Shown here one piece after another: positions 53,018 through 63,718 of a stretch of 64,000 nt of DNA (its first letter is position 1; every line of letters begins with the position of its first letter). The position numbers and the translations under genes are program-made. Origin of the DNA: Blastomonas ursincola (lineage in GTDB: Bacteria; Pseudomonadota; Alphaproteobacteria; Sphingomonadales; Sphingomonadaceae); the NCBI RefSeq assembly GCF_013607875.1, contig NZ_VDES01000002.1:1103132-1167131 (forward strand). The letters run 5' to 3'. The notes under the pieces are model-generated. The model saw nothing but the letters and a program-made list of their open reading frames with translations. It did no database searches and was not told the origin of the DNA.

Positions 53018-54850
53018 ATGTCTCTTCGCAATATCGCCATCATCGCGCACGTCGATCATGGCAAGACCACCCTTGTCGACCAGCTGTTCCGCCAGTCCGG
53101 CACCTTCCGCGACAACCAGCGCGTCGAAGAGCGCGCGATGGATTCGAACGACCTGGAAAAGGAACGCGGCATCACCATCCTGGCCAAGTGCACCTCGATC
53201 GAGTGGGACAATGCCGGCGAGAAGACCCGCATCAACATCGTCGATACGCCCGGCCACGCCGATTTCGGCGGCGAGGTGGAGCGCATCCTCTCGATGGTCG
53301 ATGGCGTGATCCTGCTGGTCGATGCTGCCGAAGGCGCGATGCCGCAGACCAAGTTCGTTACCGGTAAGGCGCTCGCGCTGGGCCTCAAGCCGATCGTCGT
53401 CGTCAACAAGATCGACCGTCCCGATGGCCGCCCGCAGGAAGTGCTCGACGAGGTGTTCGACCTGTTCGTCTCCCTGGACGCCAATGACGAGCAGCTCGAT
53501 TTCCCCGTGCTCTTCGCCTCGGGCCGCAACGGCTATTGCGGCGACAGCCCCGAGGTGCGCGAAGGCACGCTGCAGCCGCTGTTCGAGAAGATCGTCGGCC
53601 ATGTGCCGTCGCCCAGCGCCGATCCGGACGGCCCGTTCAAGTTCCTGGTCACGCTGCTCGACCGCGACAATTTCTTGGGCCGCATCCTCACCGGCCTGGT
53701 CGCCAGCGGCACCGTGAAGACCAACCAGCAGATCCATGCGCTCGACCCCGAAGGCAATGTCGTCGAAGCAGGCCGCGCCTCGAAGATCATGGCGTTCCGC
53801 GGACTGGAGCGCGTTCCGGTCGAGCAGGCGAGCGCGGGCGACATCATCTCGATCGCCGGCCTCACCACCGCGACCGTCGCCAACACCATCTGCGACACCA
53901 ATGTCACCGAACCGCTGCACGCCCAGCCGATCGATCCGCCGACGCTGTCGATGCGCTTTGCGGTGAACGACAGTCCGTTTGCGGGCCGCGAAGGCACCAA
54001 GGTGACCAGCCGCATGATCCGCGACCGCCTGATGCGCGAAGCCGAATCGAATGTCGCGATCAAGGTCACCGAATCGGCGGACAAGGACAGTTTCGAGGTC
54101 GCCGGACGCGGCGAACTGCAGCTTGGCGTGCTGATCGAGACGATGCGCCGCGAAGGCTTCGAGCTCGGCATCTCGCGTCCGCGCGTGCTGTTCGGCGAGG
54201 ACGAGAGCGGCAACCGCACCGAGCCGTATGAAACCGTCGTCATCGACGTGGACGACGAGCATTCCGGCACGGTCGTCGAGAAGATGGCGCTGCGCAAGGC
54301 CGAGATGACCGACATGCGTCCCTCGGGCGGCGGCAAGACCCGCATCACCTTCAGCGCTCCCTCGCGCGGGCTGATCGGCTATCACGGCGAATTCCTGTCC
54401 GACACGCGCGGCACCGGCATCATGAACCGCCTGTTCGAGAAATACGGGCCGTACAAGGGTCCGATCGCTGGCCGCCCGGTCGGCGTGCTGATCTCCAACG
54501 GCACCGGCGACACCGTGGGCTATGCGCTCAACGCGCTGGAAGATCGCGGCAGCCTGTTCATCGGATCGGGCGTGCCCGTGTACGAGGGCATGATCATCGG
54601 CGAAAATGCCAAGCCCGAGGACCTCGAGGTCAACCCGATGAAGTCGAAGCAGCTGACGAACTTCCGTTCGACCGGCAAGGACGACGCCATCCGCCTGACC
54701 CCGCCGCGCCTGATGAGCCTGGAACAGGCGATCGCCTATATTGACGACGACGAGATGGTCGAGGTGACCCCCAAGACCATCCGCCTGCGCAAGCGCTTCC
54801 TCGACCCGAACGAGCGCAAGAAGCAGAGCCGGAAGAAGGAAGCGGCGTAA
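53018..54850 (+). CDS. typA: Ribosome-binding translational GTPase TypA/BipA
   Basis: A 610-residue GTPase of the EF-G family used in ribosome assembly and stress. GTP motifs: AHVDHGKTT (G1), ERGITI (G2), DTPGHADF (G3) and NKIDRPDGR (G4). The C-terminal domains end with the expected [25 protein letters not shown] 53018 gives [15 protein letters not shown], the standard start; upstream codons are repeat sequence. Confidence 0.96.
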   Translation: MSLRNIAIIAHVDHGKTTLVDQLFRQSGTFRDNQRVEERAMDSNDLEKERGITILAKCTSIEWDNAGEKTRINIVDTPGHADFGGEVERILSMVDGVILLVDAAEGAMPQTKFVTGKALALGLKPIVVVNKIDRPDGRPQEVLDEVFDLFVSLDANDEQLDFPVLFASGRNGYCGDSPEVREGTLQPLFEKIVGHVPSPSADPDGPFKFLVTLLDRDNFLGRILTGLVASGTVKTNQQIHALDPEGNVVEAGRASKIMAFRGLERVPVEQASAGDIISIAGLTTATVANTICDTNVTEPLHAQPIDPPTLSMRFAVNDSPFAGREGTKVTSRMIRDRLMREAESNVAIKVTESADKDSFEVAGRGELQLGVLIETMRREGFELGISRPRVLFGEDESGNRTEPYETVVIDVDDEHSGTVVEKMALRKAEMTDMRPSGGGKTRITFSAPSRGLIGYHGEFLSDTRGTGIMNRLFEKYGPYKGPIAGRPVGVLISNGTGDTVGYALNALEDRGSLFIGSGVPVYEGMIIGENAKPEDLEVNPMKSKQLTNFRSTGKDDAIRLTPPRLMSLEQAIAYIDDDEMVEVTPKTIRLRKRFLDPNERKKQSRKKEAA

Positions 54851-54946
54851 GTCCGACCTGCATCCGATATGGATGCAAGTCCGCTTGCAATGCCCGGGCA
54901 GAATTCCCTAGCCTTATTCGGTAGATAAGGCTGGGGAGCTGTCACA

Positions 54947-56896
54947 TTGCGTGGGTTTGAAATTGCGGGCGCCTTGGCGCTGGCCTTGTGGTGTTCGCCT
55001 TCTTTCGCTCAAGGGGCAAGTCAAGAGAAGGCCACTGCGGATTCAGTAACGGCCGCGCCCTATTCGGCGGAGCTTTTTGCCAAGCTGCCACTGATCAACG
55101 GCCCCAAGCTCTCGCCCGATGGCCAGAACATCCTGTTCTCCACCCAGACCGGGGGGCGGACCTTCGTGGCCACCCGCAGCGTCACCGATGGCAAGCTGCA
55201 CTCCATCCCGCTGGCAGAGCGGCTGGACCTCAACTGGTATCGCTGGGCGGGCAACAATCGCCTGCTGATCAGCGTGTCGCAGACCGTCCGCTATTTCGAT
55301 GTCGAAGCGCGCCGCTCCTATCTGCTGACCGCTGATACCGCTAGCATGAAGCCGGTCTTCATCGGCCGGGACTATCAGGGGCTGGAAGGCGACGACCTGA
55401 TCTACGTCGATCCGGAGGGACAATGGGCGCTGCTGTCGCTGCAGCGGACGCCCTATGTCGGGCCGACCGTCTATCGTGTCACGCTGGCCGACGGCAAGAT
55501 GGAGGCCGTCCAGAATCCCTATGGCGACATATGGGAATGGTTTGCCGACAATCGCGGCGTGGTGCGGATGGGCATGAGCTTCGACCGCGACAGCTGGACG
55601 CTGCACTATCGCGAGGGCGACAGCGGCGGGTTCCGCAAGCTTGCGACCATCCGCTATGATGACGAGGAGCAGAAAGGTCTGATCGACGCGATCCGGGTGA
55701 TCAGCGGATCGGACCAGGGCTATGTGCTTTCGGCCAAGGGGACAGGGCGATATGCCCTGTATCGCTACAACTATGCCACGCAGACCATCGGCGAGATGGT
55801 CTTCGGCAACCCGGACCACGACATCAGCGATTACGATCTGAACGAGGACGGCACGCCATCGGCGGCCTATTACACCGACGAACGGCGGCGCGTGCACTGG
55901 TTCGATCCGGCAAAGCAGCAAATCCAGGAAGCGATCGACAAGGCCCTGGGAGCACGCCATGGCTCGCTGGTCTCGCGCAGCCGCGACGGGCGGGTCAAGA
56001 TCATCCATGTCGGCGGACCCAACGACCCGGGCAGCTATTATCTGTTCGACGAGGCGCTCGGCAAGATGGACGTCTTCGCCCGCACCAACGAGGCCTTGAG
56101 TCCCGCCAGGCTGAGTCCGAGCCGCTATGTCAGCTACAAGGCGCGCGATGGCCTCACCATCCATGCCAATCTGACCCTGCCGAAGGGCAGGGAGGCCAAG
56201 GGGTTGCCGCTGGTCATCCTGCCGCATGGCGGGCCTTACGGCATTCGCGACGATCTTCGCTACGATGCCGAGGTGCAGTTTCTCGCCAGTCGCGGCTATG
56301 CCGTGCTTCAGCCCAATTTCCGCGGGTCGGGCGGCTATGGTGAGGCGCATGCCAAGGCCGGTGAAGGCGCGATAGGGCGTCAGATGCAGGATGACCTGGA
56401 CGATGGCATGGACTGGCTGGTGGAGCAGGGCATGGTCGATGCCGCCCGCGTTTGCGTCGTCGGGGCTTCCTATGGGGGTTATGCCGCGCTCTGGGCGGTA
56501 ACGCGCAATCCGGAACGCTATCGATGCGCGGCCAGCTTTGCCGGAGTCACCGATTGGGACCGCATCCTGAAATATGATGCGCGGTTTTTTAGCCGCAGCG
56601 GATTGCGGCGGTGGCGCAGCACCATCCAGGGGGACAGCAGCTTCGACATGGACAGCGTGTCACCGCTGAAACAGGCCAGCAGACTGACCCGCCCGGTACT
56701 TATCGCGCAAGGGCAGGAGGACACCGTCGTGCCGCCGCAACAGGCCGCCGCCTATGTGCACGCGCTCAAGTCGGCGGGCAAGGCGCACGAATTTGTCAGC
56801 TATGAAAAGGAAGGGCATGGGTTTGACGACCCGGCCAATCTCGCAGACTGGCTGAAAAAGCTCGAAGCCTTTCTCGCCAAGCATAACCCGGCGTGA
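54947..56896 (+). CDS. Secreted S9-family peptidase (second copy)
   Basis: A 649-residue exported serine peptidase. The signal peptide ends PSFAQG; a propeller region precedes the alpha/beta hydrolase. Triad: Ser508 in VGASYGGYAALW, Asp592 in QGQEDTVVPP, His624 in KEGHGFDDP. HGGPYGIRDD and FRGSGGYGEAHAKAG are family hallmarks. TTG 54947 with GGGGAG upstream is the start. It is a separate paralog of the peptidase at 18247, with clearly different sequence. Confidence 0.9.
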   Translation: MRGFEIAGALALALWCSPSFAQGASQEKATADSVTAAPYSAELFAKLPLINGPKLSPDGQNILFSTQTGGRTFVATRSVTDGKLHSIPLAERLDLNWYRWAGNNRLLISVSQTVRYFDVEARRSYLLTADTASMKPVFIGRDYQGLEGDDLIYVDPEGQWALLSLQRTPYVGPTVYRVTLADGKMEAVQNPYGDIWEWFADNRGVVRMGMSFDRDSWTLHYREGDSGGFRKLATIRYDDEEQKGLIDAIRVISGSDQGYVLSAKGTGRYALYRYNYATQTIGEMVFGNPDHDISDYDLNEDGTPSAAYYTDERRRVHWFDPAKQQIQEAIDKALGARHGSLVSRSRDGRVKIIHVGGPNDPGSYYLFDEALGKMDVFARTNEALSPARLSPSRYVSYKARDGLTIHANLTLPKGREAKGLPLVILPHGGPYGIRDDLRYDAEVQFLASRGYAVLQPNFRGSGGYGEAHAKAGEGAIGRQMQDDLDDGMDWLVEQGMVDAARVCVVGASYGGYAALWAVTRNPERYRCAASFAGVTDWDRILKYDARFFSRSGLRRWRSTIQGDSSFDMDSVSPLKQASRLTRPVLIAQGQEDTVVPPQQAAAYVHALKSAGKAHEFVSYEKEGHGFDDPANLADWLKKLEAFLAKHNPA

Positions 56897-56905
56897 CGGC
56901 GTGAT

Positions 56906-56935
56906 CCGGGGCTGCGCGGGTCGACGCAGCCCCGG
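56906..56935. terminator. Hairpin between convergent S9 peptidase and gdh genes
   Basis: CCGGGGCTGCG (56906-56916) pairs perfectly with CGCAGCCCCGG (56925-56935) around an 8-base loop. It lies between two convergent genes and can end transcription from both sides, although no T tract follows. Confidence 0.75.
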
Positions 56936-56946
56936 TCATGCCGAAC

Positions 56947-59900
56947 CTACCGCCCCAGCAATATCCGCGCCTGGCTTGCGATCTGCGCCAGCATCGCGAC
57001 GCTCGGCGCGGCGTCCAGCCGGGCCCGGTCGACCAGCCCGCGGAACTGCTTGATGCGGGGCAGGTTGGCTTCGGTCCAGTTGGCGACATAATCCTGCGGA
57101 TCGCCGCCCTGCGCTTTGGACAAGAAGTCGAGGCGCATCTGCTGGAAGTCGCGGGCGAGGCCCGAGACGAGCAGGCGCTCCCACGGATCGCTGGGCGACA
57201 TGCGCGCGGCGGTCATCTGCGTCCAGTCTAGGCCGAGCGTCGCGCCGAGATCGGCGAACGCGTGCGTCAGCGGCAGCGGGCCGGTGCCGCTATGGCTGGC
57301 GAGATTGGCCAGGCCTGCGGCGCCGTCGAGCCCGGTCAATCGCACGATATGCGCGGCCTGGGTGGGGGCGGCGCCCTGTGCGGTCAGATCCTGCGCCTGG
57401 CGCGCGGCCTGTAGCCGGGCCTCGGCATTGAGCAGATCGTCCATCCCCGCGATCAGCGCATCGACGCCGGGCTTGAGCGCAGCGACGATCTCGCCAGGCA
57501 ACAGGCCGTCGGCGCTCGCGCGCAGCACATCGGCTATGTGGACGCGCACGATATTGGCGGTGGCATCGAACAGCATCAGGCGGACCTGTTCGTCCATCTG
57601 GGTCTGATCGAACTCCGCCCAGATCGCGGGCAGCGCGAACAGCCGTTCGGCCGCCACGAACGCGCAGGCGACATCGCCCAGCGTGCACCCTTCCTCTTCG
57701 GCCAGCTCGAACGGATGGATCAGGCCCAGCCGGTTGATCATGCGGTTGGCGAGCTTGGTCGCGATGATCTCGCCGCGCAGCTGATGCTGCATCAGCACGT
57801 CGCCATAGGCCTCGCGCATCTGCGGCGGGAAGGCGGCGAGCAGCTCGGGCCGCATCGTCGGATCATCGGCGAGCGGTATGCGCTCAATCGCATCCTGCAG
57901 CGCGAGCTTGGCGGTCGAGAGCAGCACGGCAAGCTCGGGCCGGGTGAGGCCATGGCCCTCCTGCGCGCGCCGCTTGAACGTGGCATTGTCGGCCAGCCCC
58001 TCGACCTTGCGGTCGAGCCGGCCCTGTTCCTCGAAGTGCTCGATCAGCCGCAGATAGCTGGGCAGCGCACGCGTGCCGCCCTTTTCGGCGATCGATAGCC
58101 CGAGCGCCTGCAGACGGTTGTCCTCAAGCACCAGGCTGGACACGTCGTCGGTCATCGAGGCGAGCAGCGCGTTACGCGACGGCTCGTCGAGCAGGCCGGC
58201 GCGCATCACCGCGGCAAGGCCGATCTTGATGTTCACCTCGTTGTCCGAACAGTCGACGCCTGCGGAATTGTCGATGAAATCGGTGTTGATCCGCCCACCA
58301 AGCATCGAGAAGGCGATGCGCGCGGCTTGCGTGACGCCCAGGTTCGCGCCTTCGCCGACGACCTTGCAGCGCAGCTGTTCGGCGTTGATGCGCAAGGGAT
58401 CGTTCGAGGGATCGCCGACGTCGATATTGTTCTCCGACGCGGCCTTGATGTACGTGCCGATACCGCCGAACCAGATCAGGTCCACCTCGGCGCGGAGGAT
58501 CGCGGAGATGAGCGCCGCCGGCTCGATCTCGTCCTGATCGATGCCCAGCATCGCCTTGACCTCGGCGGTCAGGGGAATCGCCTTCATCGACCGGGGGAAG
58601 ACGCCGCCGCCCTTCGAGATCAGCGCCTTGTCATAATCGTCCCAGCTCGAGCGCGGCAGCGCGAACATGCGTGCGCGCTCTTCCCAGCTCTTCGCCGGAT
58701 CGGGATCGGGATCGAGGAAGATATGGCGGTGGTCGAACGCGGCGACCAGCTTGATCGCCTTGGAGAGCAGCATGCCGTTGCCGAACACGTCGCCCGACAT
58801 GTCACCGCAGCCTGCGACGCGCACCGGTTCGGTCTGCACATCGACGCCCATTTCGGCGAAATGGCGCTGCACCGAGACCCAGCCACCCTTGGCGGTGATG
58901 CCCATCGCCTTATGGTCGTAGCCCTGCGAACCGCCCGAGGCGAAGGCATCGCCCAGCCAGAAGTTGAACTCCGCCGCGATGGCATTGGCGGTATCCGAGA
59001 AGGTTGCGGTGCCCTTGTCGGCAGCAACGACGAAATAGGGGTCCTCGCCATCATGCACCACGACATCGGCCGGGTGCACCACCTTGCCGTCGACGATATT
59101 GTCGGTGACAGACAGCAGCGTGCGGATGAAGGTCTTGTACGCTTCCTTGCCGCCGTTCAGCCAGCCGTCGCGATCGGTCGCGGGATCGGGAAGCTGCTTG
59201 GGGAAGAAACCGCCCTTGGCACCGGTCGGCACGATCACCGCGTTCTTCACGCGCTGCGCCTTCATCAGGCCCAGCACCTCGGTGCGGAAATCGTCGCGCC
59301 GGTCGGACCAGCGCAGCCCGCCGCGCGCGACGGGACCGGCGCGAAGGTGAATGCCCTCGACCTGCGGCGAATAGACGAACATCTCGCGCCAGGGCAGCGG
59401 GGCGGGGAGGCCGGGCACCTTGGCGCTCTCGATCTTCATCACCATCGCCAGCTTCGCCGCCGGCGCAAAGGCGTTGGTGCGCAGCACGGCCATGACCAGC
59501 GCGCGCAGCATGCGCAGCAGCCGGTCATCGTCGATTGCGGAGACCTGGGTCAGCCCGGTGTTGATCGCGGCGAGATTGGCCTCGGTCGCCGCCTCGCGGT
59601 CGCCGGTAAACGCGGGATCATGCCGCGCGATGAACAGCGCAACCAGCGCGTGCGCGACATCGGGCGCATCGTGCAGCGCATCGACCATCGTGCCGATGCC
59701 ATAGGGCAGGCCCGCCTGGCGCAGATAGCGATACCAGGCGCGCAGCCAGATGACGGCGCGCTGCTCAAGCCCGGTTGCGGCGATCAGCCGGTTGAACGGA
59801 TCGTTCTCGGCCTTGCCCTCGAGCGTGCCGGAAATGGCAGCCTCGATCGCGGAGGCGCGCTGCATCAGCGCCTCGACATCGCCCTGACCGCGCAGGCTGA

Positions 59901-61656
59901 GCAGGAAATCGTGAATATGCCCGCCATCGGCCCCGCCCATCTGGGTCGGGATTTCCTCGAGCACGTCGAAGCCGAAATTCTCGAGCACCGGAACGGTCTC
60001 GGACAGCGGGATCGCGCCCGCCTGGCTGTAGAGCTTGAGCCGCAGGTTCTGCGCCGCGTCCAGGCTCTTGCGATAGAGCCGCGCCCCGTGCTGCTCGGGC
60101 CCTTCGAGATTGCGCAGCCGCAGGATGTCGAGCGCGGCTTCCTGCGGGCCGTAATCGGTGCGATAGGCCATCGGGAACTGCGCGGCATAACGGCTGGCGA
60201 GCGCGGCGGCGCGGCTGTCTTCGCCCTGCGCGATCAGCGCTTCCTCGACCGAGGGTTCCCAGCCGCGCACCATCGCACGCAGCGCCGCATCGAGCGCGGC
60301 ATCGTCAATCTGGTCGGCACCATCGCGCACGTCGAGCACATAGCGCAGCAGAGCGATCTCGCCGTCCTCGAGCGAAATCGACCAGCTCAGCGTCTTGCCG
60401 CCCGAGGCCTCGGTCAGCATCCGCTCGATCGCGACGCGGCGCCCGGTCGAAACCTCGTCGCGCGGCAGCCAGGCGAAGACGAACAGATGGCGCTTGAGCG
60501 ACGACTGGACGGTGACCAGCTTCGATCGCGGACGGTCGGCGAGCGACATCGCGGTGAGGGCAACGCGCTCCAGATTTTCCAGGCTGAACGCGATCAGCAG
60601 GTCGTGCGGCAGCGCGGTCAGCGCATGCGACAGCGCCTTGCCGGCATGGCCGTTGGGGGCAAAGCCGAACTTGTCCATCAGCAGCTTCAGGTGCGCGCGC
60701 AGCACCGGCACGCGCTCGGGCGCGGCGGCGAGCGCGGCGCTGGTCCAGATACCGCCATGCACCGAGAGCGCGGCGACGCGGCCGTCTTCCCAGATCGGCA
60801 GGATGATGAGATCGAGCGGTGCGCGGCGGTGCACGGTCGAGATGAAGTTCGACTTGATGATCAGCGGCGCGGCCTTGCCGCTTTCGAACCAGGCAAAGGC
60901 GCGTTCGAACGAATGCGCGGCGAGCAGCTGGCGATCCTCGCCGGCCATGCGCGCCAGGCCCAGCGGCGCTTCGGCCGCGCCGTCGCGGCGATAGCGCAGA
61001 TGCGCAAGCTGGGTCATGTTGCGGTCGAGGAACCAGCGCAGCAGCGCCGCGCCTTCGCCATCGGCCATCGCCGCGGCATCGGCCGCCATCGCCGCCTGCA
61101 GCATTGGCCAGTCGGTCACGGCGGCGCGCACATCGGCCATGGCGGAAAGCAGGGCGGCTTCAAGCGCCTTGCGCTGCCGGGCATCGGCGCGCTCGACCTC
61201 GAGATAGACGACGGACTCGCGCCGCTCGCCGGGCGCCTCGTCGGTATAGATTTCGCTCAGCAATCCATCGGAATCGCGGCGCAGCGCCACCACCGGATGG
61301 ATGACCCGGTCGATCGCCAGGCCGAAGCGCGAGATGGTGGCAGCGATGGAATCGACCAGGAACGGCATGTCGTCGTTGATGATCGCCAGCCGCATGTGCC
61401 TGTGGCCTGCCTGTCCCGGGATCGATTCGATCGCGAGCACGGTATCGGGCGAGGGACGCCGCGCCATCGCCCGAAGCGCGAAATCGGCGGCCTGCTTGCT
61501 CGCCTCTGCGTCAAATCCCTCGTTCTCGCCCGGCAGTGCGCCTTTGAGAAACGCGTCGCTCAAGGTGTGGCGAAGGCTTTCGTGCTTTTTGGGATCGGAA
61601 AACGGGGTGCTGGACGGCGCGTCTGCATCGGACGCAGCATTCTGGATGTCGGCCAT
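56947..61656 (-). CDS. gdhB: NAD-specific glutamate dehydrogenase, large type
   Basis: A 1569-residue enzyme of the about 180-kDa class, converting glutamate to 2-oxoglutarate and ammonia. The catalytic core includes GPVARGGLRWSDRRDDFRTEVLGLMKAQRVKNAVIVPTGAKGGFFPK (glutamate and nucleotide binding), FWLGDAFASGGSQGYDHKAMGITAKGGW and GCGDMSGDVFGNGMLLS. The long N-terminal and C-terminal regions are helical regulatory parts typical of this class. The long opposite-strand frames are shadows of its strong codon bias. Confidence 0.95.
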   Translation of the reverse strand: MADIQNAASDADAPSSTPFSDPKKHESLRHTLSDAFLKGALPGENEGFDAEASKQAADFALRAMARRPSPDTVLAIESIPGQAGHRHMRLAIINDDMPFLVDSIAATISRFGLAIDRVIHPVVALRRDSDGLLSEIYTDEAPGERRESVVYLEVERADARQRKALEAALLSAMADVRAAVTDWPMLQAAMAADAAAMADGEGAALLRWFLDRNMTQLAHLRYRRDGAAEAPLGLARMAGEDRQLLAAHSFERAFAWFESGKAAPLIIKSNFISTVHRRAPLDLIILPIWEDGRVAALSVHGGIWTSAALAAAPERVPVLRAHLKLLMDKFGFAPNGHAGKALSHALTALPHDLLIAFSLENLERVALTAMSLADRPRSKLVTVQSSLKRHLFVFAWLPRDEVSTGRRVAIERMLTEASGGKTLSWSISLEDGEIALLRYVLDVRDGADQIDDAALDAALRAMVRGWEPSVEEALIAQGEDSRAAALASRYAAQFPMAYRTDYGPQEAALDILRLRNLEGPEQHGARLYRKSLDAAQNLRLKLYSQAGAIPLSETVPVLENFGFDVLEEIPTQMGGADGGHIHDFLLSLRGQGDVEALMQRASAIEAAISGTLEGKAENDPFNRLIAATGLEQRAVIWLRAWYRYLRQAGLPYGIGTMVDALHDAPDVAHALVALFIARHDPAFTGDREAATEANLAAINTGLTQVSAIDDDRLLRMLRALVMAVLRTNAFAPAAKLAMVMKIESAKVPGLPAPLPWREMFVYSPQVEGIHLRAGPVARGGLRWSDRRDDFRTEVLGLMKAQRVKNAVIVPTGAKGGFFPKQLPDPATDRDGWLNGGKEAYKTFIRTLLSVTDNIVDGKVVHPADVVVHDGEDPYFVVAADKGTATFSDTANAIAAEFNFWLGDAFASGGSQGYDHKAMGITAKGGWVSVQRHFAEMGVDVQTEPVRVAGCGDMSGDVFGNGMLLSKAIKLVAAFDHRHIFLDPDPDPAKSWEERARMFALPRSSWDDYDKALISKGGGVFPRSMKAIPLTAEVKAMLGIDQDEIEPAALISAILRAEVDLIWFGGIGTYIKAASENNIDVGDPSNDPLRINAEQLRCKVVGEGANLGVTQAARIAFSMLGGRINTDFIDNSAGVDCSDNEVNIKIGLAAVMRAGLLDEPSRNALLASMTDDVSSLVLEDNRLQALGLSIAEKGGTRALPSYLRLIEHFEEQGRLDRKVEGLADNATFKRRAQEGHGLTRPELAVLLSTAKLALQDAIERIPLADDPTMRPELLAAFPPQMREAYGDVLMQHQLRGEIIATKLANRMINRLGLIHPFELAEEEGCTLGDVACAFVAAERLFALPAIWAEFDQTQMDEQVRLMLFDATANIVRVHIADVLRASADGLLPGEIVAALKPGVDALIAGMDDLLNAEARLQAARQAQDLTAQGAAPTQAAHIVRLTGLDGAAGLANLASHSGTGPLPLTHAFADLGATLGLDWTQMTAARMSPSDPWERLLVSGLARDFQQMRLDFLSKAQGGDPQDYVANWTEANLPRIKQFRGLVDRARLDAAPSVAMLAQIASQARILLGR

Positions 61657-61836
61657 GGGTTCCTCGTGCCCCGCGTGCGCGCTGGTTTGCCGCCTCTTTA
61701 TGGGGTCTGCTGCCCCGGCTTATGCGCCATCGCTCGCGGCTTCTCAAGCATACAGCCGGGTAACCACGCCAAAATGACGTAATTTCTTTCAGTCGATCGA
61801 TTAAATGTTACGAGTTTTGCAGATAGCGTTCCGGGC

Positions 61837-63264
61837 TCAACCCGCGATCTTGCGAAGGATGCGATCGGCTACCGGGTCGTCCTCGCCGATGATGCCGATC
61901 ACGCCGAGCGTCCCATTGGCATCGCGCCGCGCGACCAGCACCGCAAATTCGCTGTCGCCCAGGTCCACCGCGCTGACCGGCTGGGCAGGCGCCGCGCGCA
62001 GACGCTGGCGCGTCTCGTGCTTGCGGCACAGCTTTTCGGCATCCTCGTCGCGCGCACGGCGCGCCTTGCGCTCGATCTGCACGATCGCCTTGAGCCCGCC
62101 GGGCTGCTGTGCGAGCAGGTCGGCCAGGCTGCCGCGGGGTACGTCGCGACGCATCGCATGGGCGAGCACGCACGCATATTCGGCAAGCCGCGTCTTGTCA
62201 TAGCTGGCGCCGAAGACAAGCTTGACCAGCGGGGTCATCGGGGCACGCGCCTGGGCCGCGATGCCGCTATCGGCCAGCAGCGCGGCATAATCGTCGGGGC
62301 GACCGCGCGCCGCCAGCGCGAAATCATAGGCGCGGCCGATTGCGGCATAGAGCGCGTGGCGCGACCGGTCTTCGGTCGCCAGCGCGGCCTCGACATGCGC
62401 GCGTGCGAAATCGAGCAGATCGGCGAGAGCTTCGTCGCCGCCTGGCAGCTCTACCACCGGGAAAGGATTGGCCGCCCGCTCTTCGTCAAGCCCGCCGAAG
62501 CTAACCTCGATCAGGCCATCCGAAAGATCGTCGAACATTGCATAGCCATCGAGCGAAAGCGGCTCGTCGAGCGGCTCCGCACCGATTTCACCCGGCGCCA
62601 GATTCTGCACGGGATCATCTTCCCAGACCGGCAGAGCGGGTTTGCGCGGAGCCTGTTTCACCGCCTCGTCGATCTGCAGGATCAGTTCCTCGGTGAGCTT
62701 GCGGTCGGCCAGTTCCTTCCAGTTGATCACGCCATAGACGAAGTCGATCGTGTCATCGTCGGTGGAGAAGGGCAGCAGGATGCCGCGATACATGATCGTC
62801 GATCCGCGATCGTTCACATATTCGGCTTCGAATCCGATCGGCGCCTGGTTGGCCAGGATCTGCATGTAATGGTCGGTGATTCGCGACAGCAGCGACCGGC
62901 CCGGCACTTCGTCGAGATAGGCGATCGCCTCGGGCAGGTTGCTTTCCTCGCGCAGCGCCTTGCCGATGAAAGGGATTGCCGGGTTCTCGATTCCCGACGT
63001 GAAATCGAGCAGCACGCTGTGCGGTCCGAAGTCCTCGATATTTTCCGGATCGAGGTCTTCGATCGACGGAAATACTCTATTTCCCAGCAGCTTGGCCCAA
63101 TGGTTATAGGCACGGACGTGCATCCGTCGCTCGTCGCTGCCAAAGGTCTGGGGCGGGTCCATCAGCGCTTCATCATCGCTGCTTGCGTCTGCCGATGCCA
63201 GCAGCTCTTCGTCTGCGGCATCATGGCCTTGTCCGACATCGCGATATCCGCGCAGAGTATCCAT
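61837..63264 (-). CDS. PAS-like (PAS_5) domain protein
   Basis: A 475-residue cytoplasmic protein. The block RRMHVRAYNHWAKLLGNRVFPSIEDLDPENIEDF followed by SVLLDFTSG and PAIPFIGKALREESNL resembles PAS_5-type sensor domains of alphaproteobacteria, about 45-190. The remaining 280 residues are helical, with no kinase, GGDEF or helix-turn-helix motif, so the output is unknown. It lies 180 bases upstream of the NAD-GDH gene in the same direction; a link to nitrogen or energy control is possible but unproven. Confidence 0.78.
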   Translation of the reverse strand: MDTLRGYRDVGQGHDAADEELLASADASSDDEALMDPPQTFGSDERRMHVRAYNHWAKLLGNRVFPSIEDLDPENIEDFGPHSVLLDFTSGIENPAIPFIGKALREESNLPEAIAYLDEVPGRSLLSRITDHYMQILANQAPIGFEAEYVNDRGSTIMYRGILLPFSTDDDTIDFVYGVINWKELADRKLTEELILQIDEAVKQAPRKPALPVWEDDPVQNLAPGEIGAEPLDEPLSLDGYAMFDDLSDGLIEVSFGGLDEERAANPFPVVELPGGDEALADLLDFARAHVEAALATEDRSRHALYAAIGRAYDFALAARGRPDDYAALLADSGIAAQARAPMTPLVKLVFGASYDKTRLAEYACVLAHAMRRDVPRGSLADLLAQQPGGLKAIVQIERKARRARDEDAEKLCRKHETRQRLRAAPAQPVSAVDLGDSEFAVLVARRDANGTLGVIGIIGEDDPVADRILRKIAG

Positions 63265-63480
63265 GGAACGGTCCCAATCAGTGTCCTAGGCGGCCACTGT
63301 CTCGCAAGGAGGTAAAACTAGGGTTAATTAACCACATCAGTGCGTTAGCCAGACCCGGCCCCCGCGCTGGCGATCCGGACGACCGCGCGTTTGCATGCCG
63401 CAAGCTGCTCAAGGCGTCTTGCATCCGGCCCGCGAGGCTGATAACGGCACCGCTCGCATCGGCCAATCAAGGCCCCGCGC

Positions 63481-63556
63481 GCCGCTTTAGCTCAGTTGGT
63501 AGAGCACATCATTCGTAATGATGGGGTCACGTGTTCGAGTCACGTAAGCGGCACCA
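63481..63556 (+). tRNA. tRNA-Thr (anticodon CGU)
   Basis: A 76-base cloverleaf with encoded CCA. Acceptor GCCGCTT pairs with AAGCGGC; the anticodon loop TTCGTAA gives CGU; T arm ACGTG-TTCGAGT-CACGT. It is followed by an integrase gene fragment, as expected for an island attachment site. Confidence 0.97.
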
Positions 63557-63646
63557 GCACCCCTTCCCAAATCGTCTCAAAACGTTGAATTTCTGCGGGT
63601 TTCGGGCTGTTTTGCTCGCGACGGGAATCTCGCTTTGTTCCAGATT

Positions 63647-63717
63647 GTGCCCCCAGATTTCATTAATTTGGGGGCACAATTGGGGGCACAGCGACAGGAA
63701 AAAGCGTGGTGCCCCCA
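63647..63717. repeat. Four GTGCCCCCA/TGGGGGCAC words upstream of the integrase
   Basis: The 9-mer occurs at 63647-63655 and 63709-63717 (plus) and as its complement at 63669-63677 and 63681-63689, arranged outward-inward-inward-outward. They end two bases before the integrase ATG. Candidates for arm-type recombinase or autoregulation sites. Confidence 0.55.
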
Positions 63718-63718
63718 A

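Noticed and set aside
58327-61782. 1151-residue plus-strand frame opposite NAD-GDH
   Set aside because: Shadow of codon bias in the glutamate dehydrogenase gene.
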